Both the position numbers and the translations under genes were made by a program. This document shows, one piece after another, positions 1-13,200 of a stretch of 64,000 bases of DNA (positions are counted from its first letter, which is position 1; the number at the start of each line of letters is the position of its first letter). Under the pieces are notes generated by a model. The model worked only from the letters and a program-made list of their open reading frames with translations, ran no database searches and was not told the DNA's origin. Source of the stretch: Sipunculus nudus. Taxonomy: Eukaryota; Annelida; Sipuncula; Golfingiida; Sipunculidae. The stretch lies in NCBI GenBank assembly GCA_026874595.1, contig CM049310.1, positions 7,256,001 through 7,320,000 on the forward strand, in the 5' to 3' direction.

Positions 1-1143
1 CATTCCCATTGGTTATCACTCCCTTTCAATTTTTCCTCCCTGGTGACATCAGTAACCTTTGGAACAATCTTTGTGATATTTGACTGAGCAAGATAAACAT
101 AACATTTCCACAACCATTCTGATATGCTTTACTAATTCCACATCATAAAGAACAATCCAGATCAAAACCATGACAGCCATGGCTAGTATAATGCACATAG
201 TCCACATCCGCTTTGTTATCAATTAAATCTTTTTGACATAGCTTTGAAATTCAAGCCCATGTACACCTATACTTATAATGGGCTTTCGCCAAACTGACAC
301 TTTTTGTTTTTGTGTTTGGTGTGTAAAGGCTGGCTCCAGATAATACCTGGATTAAAACTGGTTTGTAAATTTGCTGTGCGGACTTTATAAGGTATGTAAC
401 ATAAAATACACACCGTGCCTTGAATTTATGTGCTTGCACACATTTTTGTCATGACATCAATCAGATCATTCTAAAATGAAAGTTTGTGATTTTTGTCAAA
501 AGACCTTGATAAATAATTTTTAAGAAAAATATGTTTGCTCAATCAAAATTGCTTTTATCAAACTGTCATTTCATTTTAAAACTCTATAAAGATTATACAA
601 AGCCCCATGGCAAGTCGGTCTAAATATCCAGAAAGCCTAAAGTTGGTTTTTAAGTAAGTACATGGTTAATATGCATAGTCCACATGTGTAGTCCATATAC
701 CTTTTATTAGTATTATAGTTTTTAATTAGGTTGTTTCCAATCCTCTCACATGCAAGATCCAGGTGTGGTCTGTTTGCATAGCCTGTGTCTGTATCAATTG
801 GGAGCAATTTTGCACAATTCTCATTCAAATAACATGTGGATAGTCATTAATTAACCCAGCTTTTGTTGACTTATAAAAATTCAACTGTCCAATTACAAAA
901 AGGTGAAAAGACATGAGAAAATGAAAATCTCAAAAGATTAAGCACCTACTATCATGAAGTATGGAGTTTGCAAATGATTATGAAGTTATGAAAAATGGGA
1001 TACAGAATACACATGTGGATTACAGATAGTGGCGATGTAGTCATGACAAACCAGCTTAACAAAGACATAAAGACTGCAACAACAGTGACTGTTGAACAAT
1101 TGTCATGATTTATATACAAAGTGATGGTTAAGAGATGGCCCTG
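1..1143 (-). other. Rab32 3' UTR and downstream sequence
   Basis: This AT-rich sequence has no credible coding potential; the short open frames here match nothing I recognise. On the minus strand it begins as the Rab32 3' UTR. A candidate poly(A) signal AATAAA lies at 703-708 (minus strand), which would give a 3' UTR of about 0.45 kb. Its use is unproven. Confidence 0.5.
703..708 (-). terminator. Candidate poly(A) signal of Rab32
   Basis: An AATAAA hexamer on the minus strand (TTTATT on plus) lies about 435 nt past the stop codon. It is the first canonical hexamer I noticed downstream, but in AT-rich DNA chance occurrence is likely. Confidence 0.35.
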
Positions 1144-1251
1144 CTAGCAGCACGGACGCTTAGACTCCTTCGGCGGACTTGATTGGCCATCCAGCACTAT
1201 TTTGTTTTCATCTACACCACCTGCATGTAACCGTGCATCATTTTCTAAAAT
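1144..1251 (-). CDS. Rab32: Rab32 coding exon 6: hypervariable tail, CC terminus
   Basis: The last coding exon encodes 35 residues and a TAG stop (1144-1146). The tail ends SSPPKESKRPCC, a double-cysteine prenylation signal as expected for Rab32/38. The acceptor is TTGTTATTTCAG. The 3' UTR continues below 1144. Confidence 0.93.
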   Translation of the reverse strand: MLENDARLHAGGVDENKIVLDGQSSPPKESKRPCC

Positions 1252-4200
1252 CTGAAATAACAAAGACAATAATCTTAAGAAAAACAGTAATTTAGCACAA
1301 ACACATCCCAGAATAAGTATATAAATGTGTTAACTGCTGCTAAGAGACTGAGACAGCACTCTGTGACAACATTTTTGTAAGTGGGAAGTAACACTCTTTG
1401 CATTTTTTTTATAAATCAGAACTTCAAAAGCAACTTTTGCTCTGACTCTGTGAGTGAAAAATAGTAATTAATCTGGCCACTAGATATCAGCACATGACTA
1501 GCATAAGACTGAAAATAATGGCTTACCAAGACTTCAACGAAGGGCTGTGACAGTACATTATCTCATTATATGATACGTATTGCATGTTACTTCACTTGAA
1601 ACAATGCATATAAGCAGTAAATGTATTAAAGTTCAGATGCCAAGTCATTTTTTTCCAAGTTTATCGGTAAGTTTGCTAAGACATATATATCCTCCACACC
1701 TCATGAATAATGAATTTTGAAACGCCCCCTTCAATTGGTTTAATTGTGCCTAATTTAGCCAATAAGATGCCCTGTGCCAGATTTATATCCAATGATGTTT
1801 GGCCTTACACACACTGGACAGTTGCAGTTATGGAATGCTATGGAGGCTGCAAGTTAAATGCTGCAAGTTAAATGTTTGTCTTTGTGAGGGGTTAGGCCAC
1901 ATGCAGTCTTAAGGGCAACCATGAATACATTGCTAATAGCTAGCTAGAGCAAGCATCAAATTCTGGCTGGCTGCCTGATGTATATTACATGATACCAAGA
2001 CTGACCTGATTTATGAATTAAAGCCTTCACTAAGTTCCCTGGTACTTAGACCATAGGGATCATACATAGATTGTGATACATTAATGTTAAGTACGACCTA
2101 CCTTTCCAACAAGACACTTGGCAGCCTCATCGATGTTGATATTTTCTTTAGCTGACGTCTCAAACCATGCTGAGAAATTTTTTTCTTTGCAATAGTTGTC
2201 CATTTGATTTGGATTTGCTACAATGCCCTCCTTTGCTTGGTCACACTGAAACAACAAACATCATAACAATTATATGTCACCCCAAGTCATAAGGCTTACA
2301 GTTACTGGGTGTCATTCTGCTGTGTAAGTATGAAGGCTAAAACGTGTCATTAAGCTTGCATTTACTGAGTGTCCTTCTGCTGTGTGTAAGTATGAAGGCT
2401 AACACATGTCATTAAGTTTACAGTTACTGAGTGTCCTTCTGCTGTGTGTAAGTATGAGGGCTAACACATGTCATTAAGCTTACAGTTACTGAGTGTCATT
2501 CTGCTGTGTAAGTATGAAGGCACACATGTCATTAAGCTTACAGTTACTGTATGTCCTTCTGCTGTGTGTAAGTATGAAGGCTAACACATGTCATTAAGCT
2601 TACAGTTACTGTATGTCCTTCTGCTGTGTGTAAGTATGAAGGCTAACACATGTCATTAAGCTTACAGTTACTGAGTGTCCTTCTGCTGTGTGTAAGTATG
2701 AGGGCTAACACATGTCATTAAGCTTACAGTTACTGAGTGTCATTCTGCTGTGTAAGTATGAAGGCTAACACATGTCATTAAGCTTACAGTTACTGTATGT
2801 CCTTCTGCTGTGTGTGTATGAAGGCACACATGTCATTAAGCTTACAGTTACTGAGTGTCCTTCTGCTGTGTATAAGTATGAGGGCTAACACATGTCATTA
2901 AGCTTACAGTTACTGAGTGTCATTCTGCTGTGTAAGTATGAAAGCTAACACATGTCATTAAGCTTACAGTTACTGAGTGTCCTTCTGCTGTGTAAGTATG
3001 AAAGCTAACACATGTCATTAAGCTTACAGTTACTGAGTGTCATTCCGCTGTGTAAGTATGAAAGCTAACACATGCCATTAAGCTTACAGTTACTGAGTGT
3101 CATTCTGCTGTGTAAGTATGAAGGTTAATACATGTCATTAAGCTTACAGTTACTGAGTGTCCTTCTGCTGTGTAAAGTATGAAAGCTAACACACGTCATT
3201 AAGCTTACAGTTACTGAGCGCATTCTGCTGTGTAAGTATGAAAGCTAACACATGCCATTAAGCTTACAGTTACTGAGTGTCCTCCTGCTGTGTAAGTATG
3301 AAGGCTCACACATGCCATTAAGCTTACAGTTACTGAGTGTCATTCTGCTGTGTAAGTATGAAAGCTAACACATGTCATTAAGCTTACAGTTACTGAGTGT
3401 CCTTCTGCTGTGTAAGTATGAAAGCTAACACATGTCATTAAGCTTACAGTTACTGAGTGTCATTCCGCTGTGTAAGTATGAAAGCTAACACATGCCATTA
3501 AGCTTACAGTTACTGAGTGTCATTCTGCTGTGTAAGTATGAAGGTTAATACATGTCATTAAGCTTACAGTTACTGAGTGTCCTTCTGCTGTGTAAGTATG
3601 AAAGCTAACACACGTCATTAAGCTTACAGTTACTGAGCGCATTCTGCTGTGTAAGTATGAAAGCTAACACATGCCATTAAGCTTACAGTCACTGAGTGTC
3701 CTCCTGCTGTGTAAGTATGAAGGCTAACACATGCCATTAAGCTTACAGTTACTGAGTGTCATTCTGCTGTGTAAGTATGAAAGCTAACACGTCATTAAGC
3801 TTACAGTTACTGAGTGTCATTCCGCTGTGTAAGTATGAAAGCTAACACATGCCATTAAGCTTACAGTTACTGAGTGTCATTCTGCTGTGTAAGTATGAAG
3901 GTTAACACATGTCATTAAGCTTACAGTTACTGAGTGTCATTCTGCTGTGTAAGTATGAAAGCTAACACATGTCATTAAGCTTACAGTTACTGAGTGTCCT
4001 TCTGCTGTGTAAGTATGAAAGCTAACACACGTCATTAAGCTTACAGTTACTGAGCGCATTCTGCTGTGTAAGTATGAAAGCTAACACATGCCATTAAGCT
4101 TACAGTTACTGAGTGTCCTTCTGCTGTGTAAGTATGAAGGCTAACACATGCCATTAAGTTTACAGTTACTGAGTGTCATTCTGCTGTGTAAGTATGAAAG

Positions 4201-7200
4201 CTAACACATGTCATTAAGCTTACAGTTACTGAGTGTCATTCTGCTGTGTAAGTATGAAGGCTAACACATGCCATTAAGCTTACAGTTACTGAGTGTCCTT
4301 CTGCTGTGTAAGTATGAAGGCTAACACATGCCATTAAGCTTACAGTTACTGAGTGTCATTCTGCTGTGTAAGTATGAAAGCTAACACATGTCATTAAGCT
4401 TACAGTTACTGAGTGTCATTCTGCTGTGTAAGTATGAAGGCTAACACATGCCATTAAGCTTACAGTTACTGAGTGTCATTCTGCTGTGTAAGTATGAAAG
4501 CTAACACATGTCATTAAGCTTACAGTTACTGAGTGTCCTTCTGCTGTGTGTAAGTATGAGGGCTAACACATGTCATTAAGCTTACAGTTACTGAGTGTCA
4601 TTCTGCTGTGTAAGTATGAAGGCACACATGTCATTAAGCTTACAGTTACTGAGTGTCATTCTGCTGTGTAAGTATGAAAGCTAACACATGTCATTAAGCT
4701 TACAGTTACTGAGTGTCCTTCTGCTGTGTGTAAGTATAAGGGCTAACACATGTAATTAAGCTTACAGTTACTGAGTGACATTCTGCTGTGTAAGTATGAA
4801 GGCACACATGTCATTAAGCTTACAGTGACTGAGTGTCCTTCTGCTGTGTAAGTATGAAGGTTAACACATGCCATTAAGCTTACAGTTAATGAGTGTCATT
4901 CTGCTGTGTAAGTATGAAAGCTAACACATGCCATTAAGCTTACAGTTACTGAGTGTCATTCTGCTGTGTAAGTATGAAAGCTAACACATGTCATTAAGCT
5001 TACAGTTACTGAGTGTCCTTCTGCTGTGTGTAAGTATGAGGGCTAACACATGTCATTAAGCTTACAGTTACTGAGTGTCATTCTGCTGTGTAAGTATGAG
5101 GGCTAACACATGTCATTAAGCTTACAGTTACTGAGTGTCATTCTGCTGTGTAAGTATGAAGGCACACATGTCATTAAGCTTACAATTACTGAGTGTCCTT
5201 CTGCTGTGTAAGTATGAAGGCTAACACATGCCATTAAGCTTACAGTTACTGAGTGTCATTCTGCTGTGTAAGTATGAAAGCTAACACATGTCATTAAGCT
5301 TACAGTTACTGAGTGTCATTCTGCTGTGTAAGTATGAGGGCTAACACATGTCATTAAGCTTACAGTTACTGAGTGTCATTCTGCTGTGTAAGTATGAAAG
5401 CTAACACATGTCATTAAGCTTACAGTTACTGAGTGTCATTCTGCTGTGTAAGTATGAGGGCTAACACATGTCATTAAGCTTACAGTTACTTAGTTTCATT
5501 CTGCTGTGTAAGTATGAAGGCTAACACATGTCATTAAGCTTATAGTTACTGAATGTCTTCTTCTGTGTAAATATGAAGGCTAATGCATGTCATTAAGCTC
5601 ACATTTACTGAGTGTCATTCTGCTGTGTAAGTATGAAAGCTAACACATGTCATTAAGCTTACAGTTACTGAGTGTCATTCTGCTGTGTAAGTATGAGGGC
5701 TAACACATGTCATTAAGCTTACAGTTACTTAGTTTCATTCTGCTGTGTAAGTATGAAGGCTAACACATGTCATTAAGCTTATAGTTACTGAATGTCTTCT
5801 TCTGTGTAAATATGAAGGCTAATGCATGTCATTAAGCTCACATTTACTGAGTGTCATTCTGCTGTGTGTAAGCATGAGGGCTAACACATGTCATTAAGCT
5901 TATAGTTACTGAGTGTCATTCTGCTGTGTAAGTATGAGGGCTAACACATGTCATTAAGCTTACAGTTACTGAGTGTCATTCTGCTGTGTAAGTATGAGGG
6001 CTAACACATGTCATTAAGCTTACAGTTACTGAGTGTCATTCTGCTGTGTAAGTATGAAAGCTAACACATGTCATTAAGCTTACAGTTACTTAGTGTCATT
6101 CTGCTGTGTAAGTATGAGGGCTAACACATGTCATTAAGCTTACAGTTACTTAGTTTCATTCTGCTGTGTAAGTATGAAGGCTAACACATGTCATAAAGCT
6201 TATAGTTACTGAATGTCTTCTTCTGTGTAAATATGAAGGCTAATGCATGTCATTAAGCTCACATTTACTGAGTGTCATTCTGCTGTGTAAGAATGAAGGC
6301 TTATACATGTCATTAAGCTTACAGTTTCTGAATGTCTTCTGCTGTTAAAATATGAAGGCTAATGCATGTCATTAAGCTCACAGTTACTGAGTGTCATTCT
6401 GCCATATAAGTATGAAGGCTAACACATGTCATTAAGCTTACAGTTTCTGAATGTCTTCTGCTGTGTAAATATGAAGGCTAATGCATGTCATTAAGCTCAC
6501 AGTTACTGAGTGTCATTCTGCCATGTAAGTATGAAGGCTTACACACTGGGCTAGCTCCGGCCATAGAAACTTGTTAGCCACTGTGGCTAATTAGGTTGGA
6601 AAATCATTAGCCACAGATCACTTTGGTTAGCCACAGGAAACGTTTAATGAATTAATCTTCTAAGCTGATTAATACATTACATATTATAGATCATAGCAAT
6701 AGGCAGTCATTCCAAAACATTTAAACAGTAGTAGGCAGTAATAGAAAAAAAATGATAATAAATTATGAACAATAGTAGTAGTAAGAGGATAATAAATTGC
6801 TATTACTATTAATTACTATTACTAGCCTATGGGTTTACTATGGTGTGAAAACTAGCAGCAATACTGATGAGGTCTTAATTTAGTCACCGACTGCTTTCCT
6901 CCAATAGGGGTATCTAGCATAGCCACTAAATTAATAAGATGGCCCATCAAACCTGATAATTAAAGGTGGATGGCCTGTTGCCATCCGTGCACATAGCTTT
7001 TCAGTATTTAAGGAAGTCATGTCTGAAAACATTCGCAGGTTCATCTTTTGTTCTTGTGAAATTAACCTACCATGGATTGTAACATTTGTAATTCAACTCA
7101 CCTAGGTCTGGTAACAGATTTTACTCAAAAGGACCAATATTGATTCTAGTGAACAAAAACGAACTCTGCTATGATTGGTCAAAGGTTTGGCATGGGAATT

Positions 7201-10200
7201 TAGCCAGTTGCTCATTGGACAAGGTACATTACCCATTACACATTTCACCCACTGTAATGAATAAAGCATACTGGATAACTATGTTTATTGACTGAAGTAT
7301 GTATAATTGCCCAGCAGTTATCCAAAGATGTGGACACTAGTGGTAACACAGGTTATTATACAACAATATATATCCTGTTTAAATAAAGAAGCCCTGCAGT
7401 CAAACTACATTTGGCAGTATTCATCCGAGCTAAAATGAAAAACATACTCCTAGAATAAAGTTTGTTCTTCTTATATTATTTGAATCTTTGTGTAGTCAGT
7501 AATACCAAAATAGGAGGAAATTTATACTAAAAATAGCCATGGCATTTAAAGCTTTTCATGACACCATTATAATAATGGTTAGTAGTAATAGGAAATCAAT
7601 AGTAATACTTATAGTAATACATTCTGTTACTGGAAGCCGTAATAAGCCCTATGTGTGATTAAATGACTTTGAAGCAATAATGTCATAAGATTAGTGCACA
7701 TATATAAAACAGCCTCAGTCCAACACCTGAGAATCACACTGTCCCCTCTGGGAAGATTATATGTCCATACATCATGCTGTCTCTGACATGAAGCGTGCGC
7801 GGGAACACGCGAAACGATCTTTAAAAGTTGTAGTTTGAGAACATCTCCATTCAAGGATAGCATATATTTCGCCGACCATAGCGGCGGGTGTTACAAGACC
7901 ATAAGGCCGTATATATTAACCACTGACAAAATATATGATAGATGCCGGCTAATTACACTTTAATGAAGAAAACACATTACCCAGTACGCTTTATTTATTG
8001 CGGTGTGTGAAATCAATCGCTGTAATATTGTTATATATTGATACGTTAACCGTGTCACAACTCACAGATGATCAGCGAAATTTACCTTCTGTCCAATGAG
8101 CGTTAAGCTAAGTTGCATGCTCAACTATCGACTAATCAGAGCAGAGTTAGTTTTTGTTTTATAAGAATAAAGGGCATATGCTAGAGAATTCTCGGAGAGC
8201 CGGAGAATTTTTATGGTTGTTCACGCAATGTTGAACAACTCCAAATATTCTCCTTAAATTCTTTGCAGATACTCCGACTTTTTGACAGTTGTAAACAAAC
8301 ACGATCACGGAATAATCGATGGTAGGATTTGTGTATTATTTTTTAATCGCCACCGTGGCGATTTCTGCAAAAAGTTTCCTCGCATTTTGGTCAAATTACT
8401 CGCATTAAGCGAGGTGGCGAGCGGCTAGCGCGAGCCCAGACACATGTCATTAAGCTCACAGTTACTGAGTGTCATTCTCCCATGTAAGTATGAAGGCTAA
8501 CACATGTCATTAAGCTTACAGTTACTGAGTGTCCTTCTGCTGTGTAAGTATGAGGGCTAATACATGTCATTAAGCTTACAGTTACTGAGTGTCATTCTGC
8601 TGTTTAAGTATAAAGGCTAACACATGCCATTAGGCTTACAGTTACTGAGTGTCATTCTGCTGTGTAAGTATGAAGGCTAACACATGTCATTAAGCTTACA
8701 GTTACTGAGTGTCATTCCTCTGTGTAAGTATGAAAGCTAACACATGTCATTAAGCTTACGGTTACTGAGTGTCATTCCTCTGTGTAAGTATGAAGGCTAA
8801 CACATGTCATTAAGCTTACAGTTACTGTATGTCCTTCTGCTGTGTAAGTATGAAGGCTAATACATGTCATTAAGCTTACAGTTACTGAGTGTCATTCTGC
8901 TGTGAAAGTATGAAGGCTAACACATGCCATTAAGCTTACAGTTACTGAGTGTCATTCTGCTGTGTAAGTATGAAGGCTAACACATGCCATTAAGCTTACA
9001 GTTACTGAGTGTCATTCTGCTGTGTAAGTATGAAGGTTAACACATGTCATTAAGCTTACAGTTACTGAGTGTCATTCTGCTGTGTAAGTATGAAAGCTAA
9101 CACATGTCATTAAGCTTACAGTTACTGAGTGTCCTTCTGCTGTGTAAGTATGAAAGCTAACACACGTCATTAAGCTTACAGTTACTGAGCGCATTCTGCT
9201 GTGTAAGTATGAAAGCTAACACATGCCATTAAGCTTACAGTTACTGAGTGTCCTTCTGCTGTGTAAGTATGAAGGCTAACACATGCCATTAAGCTTACAG
9301 TTACTGAGTGTCATTCTGCTGTGTAAGTATGAAAGCTAACACATGTCATTAAGCTTACAGTTACTGAGTGTCATTCTGCTGTGTAAGTATGAAGGCTAAC
9401 ACATGCCATTAAGCTTACAGTTACTAAGTGTCCTTCTGCTGTGTAAGTATGAAGGCTAACACATGCCATTAAGCTTACAGTTACTGAGTGTCATTCTGCT
9501 GTGTAAGTATGAAAGCTAACACATGTCATTAAGCTTACAGTTACTGAGTGTCATTCTGCTGTGTAAGTATGAAGGCTAACACATGCCATTAAGCTTACAG
9601 TTACTGAGTGTCATTCTGCTGTGTAAGTATGAAAGCTAACACATGTCATTAAGCTTACAGTTACTGAGTGTCCTTCTGCTGTGTGTAAGTATGAGGGCTA
9701 ACACATGTCATTAAGCTTACAGTTACTGAGTGTCATTCTGCTGTGTAAGTATGAAGGCACACATGTCATTAAGCTTACAGTTACTGAGTGTCATTCTGCT
9801 GTGTAAGTATGAAAGCTAACACATGTCATTAAGCTTACAGTTACTGAGTGTCCTTCTGCTGTGTGTAAGTATAAGGGCTAACACATGTCATTAAGCTTAC
9901 AGTTACTGAGTGTCATTCCTCTGTGTAAGTATGAAGGCTAATACATGCCATTAAGCTTACAGTTACTGAGTGTCATTCTGCTGTGTAAGTATGAAAGCTA
10001 ACACATGTCATTAAGCTTACAGTTACTGAGTGTCCTTCTGCTGTGTGTAAGTATGAGGGCTAACACATGTCATTAAGCTTACAGTTACTGAGTGTCATTC
10101 TGCTGTGTAAGTATGAAGGCACACATGTCATTAAGCTTACAGTTACTGAGTGTCATTCTGCTGTGTAAGTATGAAAGCTAACACATGTCATTAAGCTTAC

Positions 10201-13200
10201 AGTTACTGAGTGTCCTTCTGCTGTGTGTAAGTATAAGGGCTAACACATGTCATTAAGCTTACAGTTACTGAGTGTCATTCCTCTGTGTAAGTATGAAGGC
10301 TAATACATGTCATTAAGCTTACAGTTACTGAGTGTCATTCCTCTGTCTAAGTATGAAGGTTAACACCTGTCAGCTTAGGAGGAAAGATAAGCAGGTGGAC
10401 TTGGCAGAAAAAAATGCAACTGAGATCAAATCTTCAAAAAAGAAAGATCCTCTATAATAGGAATCATAATGTAAAAAAATAAAATTATTATTACTTGATA
10501 TGCATATGTATGAACATCAAGGATGGTACAGTCCTCTAGGTTATCGGAGCTGAACTTTTTGTTACATTTCTGTGAGACCAGCTGGTGTAACTTTCTTCAC
10601 ATGTTGATTGGTGACATACAGTTTTGAATCTCACACTTTCAAATTCTTCAAATTTGCCACTTTAAGTAATTATGAACATCCTACCTTATTTCCTAAGAGT
10701 ACACATGGAATAGGACTACCATCTGGTAATTGCACTTTTGTGTCAAGGTCATGTTTCCATTTCTGTACTGCTTCAAAGGTCGATGACCTCGTGACATCAA
10801 ACACGATGAACGCTCCGACTGCTTCCTTGTAGTACACCCTCGTCATGTTGCCGAACCTCTCCTGACCTGGAGGTGAAAAAAAGATATCACAATTAAATCT
10901 CAACCAGAAGTTGCTTATGCTATACTAACATATAGCGAAAACATTACTGGTATAAGTTATACTGTGAAACAAATGGACACACGTGAAAACATAACCTGTT
11001 TTGCAGGGCTACTTGCTAAATTGGACCTGCAACTGACACATTTCTTGGGAGAATTATACATGGCTCTGAACAGGGAAATCTTCAAGTTTCCATGTAGACA
11101 CCTTTTTACAGACAGACTCTTTTTTATATGGCAACTGCTTTTTATGGGTACCTCCTTTCTATTTATACCACTTTAGACATCAGTGTCAAGGAAATCAGTT
11201 TTTATGAGAACCTCGTTTTTATGGTCATCTCAATGCTATACACCAGGTAGTCATATAAAAAGTATATTCTGCAGCCCTTAAACTCTTTAATATGAACATC
11301 TAGGTCCAATCGGTGTCCATTGTTAAGGGGTGAAACATATTTATTATAAACCAGCCATGGGAAGAATTAAGTCCTTCAAAAAAATTTTCAAGAGTTTAGT
11401 TAATTTGCTCTCTATCAACATGATAACATGTAACTCAGTTCTGATGTATGAAGAGTTTTGTTGAAGCTGCTGAAACAGTACTGCTTATAGAAATAATGCT
11501 TGCCTATTATAAGTTTGGATGGCGGATGTAAAGCATTGTGCAGGTATGCATGCTGTGGAGATGATGTTCTGCTGCAAATTAAACTGCTACATCTTTCCAG
11601 TTTTATATATTTGTCTGTCATACTTGCATGTACAGCCAAAAAGGTAACCAAGTTTGTACTGCATCATTATCCTGAAACTTAAAACTCTCTCAGGATTGTA
11701 CTAAAATTAGAGTATCAGTTACAGGATACCAAAGCCACATTTATTATTTCTGTGGCTGACAACTACGTTTGTGCTACTTACATGACCACACTTCTTTTTT
11801 ATCTTATCAGCAGTGGCTAGATGTCAAATGGCAGGTGCAACAAGTTCACATCATGGTAAGTACACTGTCTGTGTGTTGTATGACTGTATATACTGGCTGT
11901 GTAGACCACTTTTTTCATAACATATCAATCTCTCAGTTAAACATATAAAACATTGCAATAAAGATGCTCAGCAGTACATTTGTATTCAGCTTCATGTTAT
12001 GTTTACATATTATATCAACACCCTTGAATGGTCCAGCCAATTAAACACTTAACAGTTTGCTGGGGTCGATTATTAAGGGGAGAAGGGGGGGGGGGGGGGG
12101 GGAGGTTGATGAGGGTTTCTAGGGGTGTATGATCTCATACATATTTTTTACTGCTTCACATTGAGCCTTTATGGATGTGTTAGGGCACTATATAATGGCC
12201 TTTTGGCAAGAACATATATCATGAAGATTAAGATATCATTCATAACTGACACAGGATAATATTAAATCATCAGACCACTCAATCAGGTGCAGGCACCAAG
12301 ACACAGGTTGTGTTGTGTGTGGCTATAACCTCACAAGGTAATGAAGGTATATATACAAACTTTATTTATTCAAAAAGAGTGAGCAGTTCTTGAAAACAAA
12401 TAAATTTCTGCTTAAAAATAAACAGTAAAAGGAGACCCATGGTTTATAATACCTGTGGATATTATTCTACAATTAATCTTCCCTTACAATCCCAATCTCC
12501 ACGAACCAAAATGTCAGACACAATCTTTCTGTAATTCATTACAGGTCAAAATTAGGTGTTCATAATTTTATAGATTTTCTTAGTCAGAAAAATCTGTCAA
12601 ATTTAAATAGTAAAAGAACTGAGGACAAAATTTATATTTCATCATGGTACCTGATAAGGGTTTGTTTTATGGGTAGTATTTCTCATTTTTATTTCATTTA
12701 ATGCATACTGTCACATCACCAGTTTATTACCATTGTTCTTTTAAAATTGCTGTTACACTGACTCGGACACCAACTAAAATGTTTAGGGGTTTTACTGTCA
12801 TTATTGAGAAATGTTAACACAGACTAAATGACCTCTGCCAGGATTGTTTTTATTTGCTTATCTTTTCATATGTAACAGTTTCTAGTGTGATATATGTTAC
12901 TCCGATGATTCATCATCACTTGATACATGCCGTATTATTTATGGTAATACTGACTGGGTCAGTGTGGTGGCAGTTTGTTCAATACTGCTCTGATAAACGG
13001 CTGTTTGGAACTCATGCATTTTTGTTTGGCTTTTAACCATGACCTGTAGGTCATTGGGTCATATTAATATTCATTAGATGGTCATGAAGTCATGAAGATG
13101 AGGTTTAAAGAGCATTCATTGTGGAAAATACATAACTTTTCTGACTGCTGCTCAACATAAATGGTACAGGCACAAATTGTACATGCATAAATAACATTTT

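Noticed and set aside
2286-10372. CRISPR-like reading of the 60-bp periodic array
   Set aside because: There are no unique spacers; the whole 60 bp repeats, and the locus is an animal intron.
2286-10372. GTAAGTATG donor-like words in every satellite unit
   Set aside because: They are on the plus strand, antisense to Rab32, so they cannot act as donors for that gene.
12085-12102. G18 run as a G-quadruplex regulatory element
   Set aside because: A simple homopolymer deep in an intron with no promoter context; several similar runs occur in repeats here.
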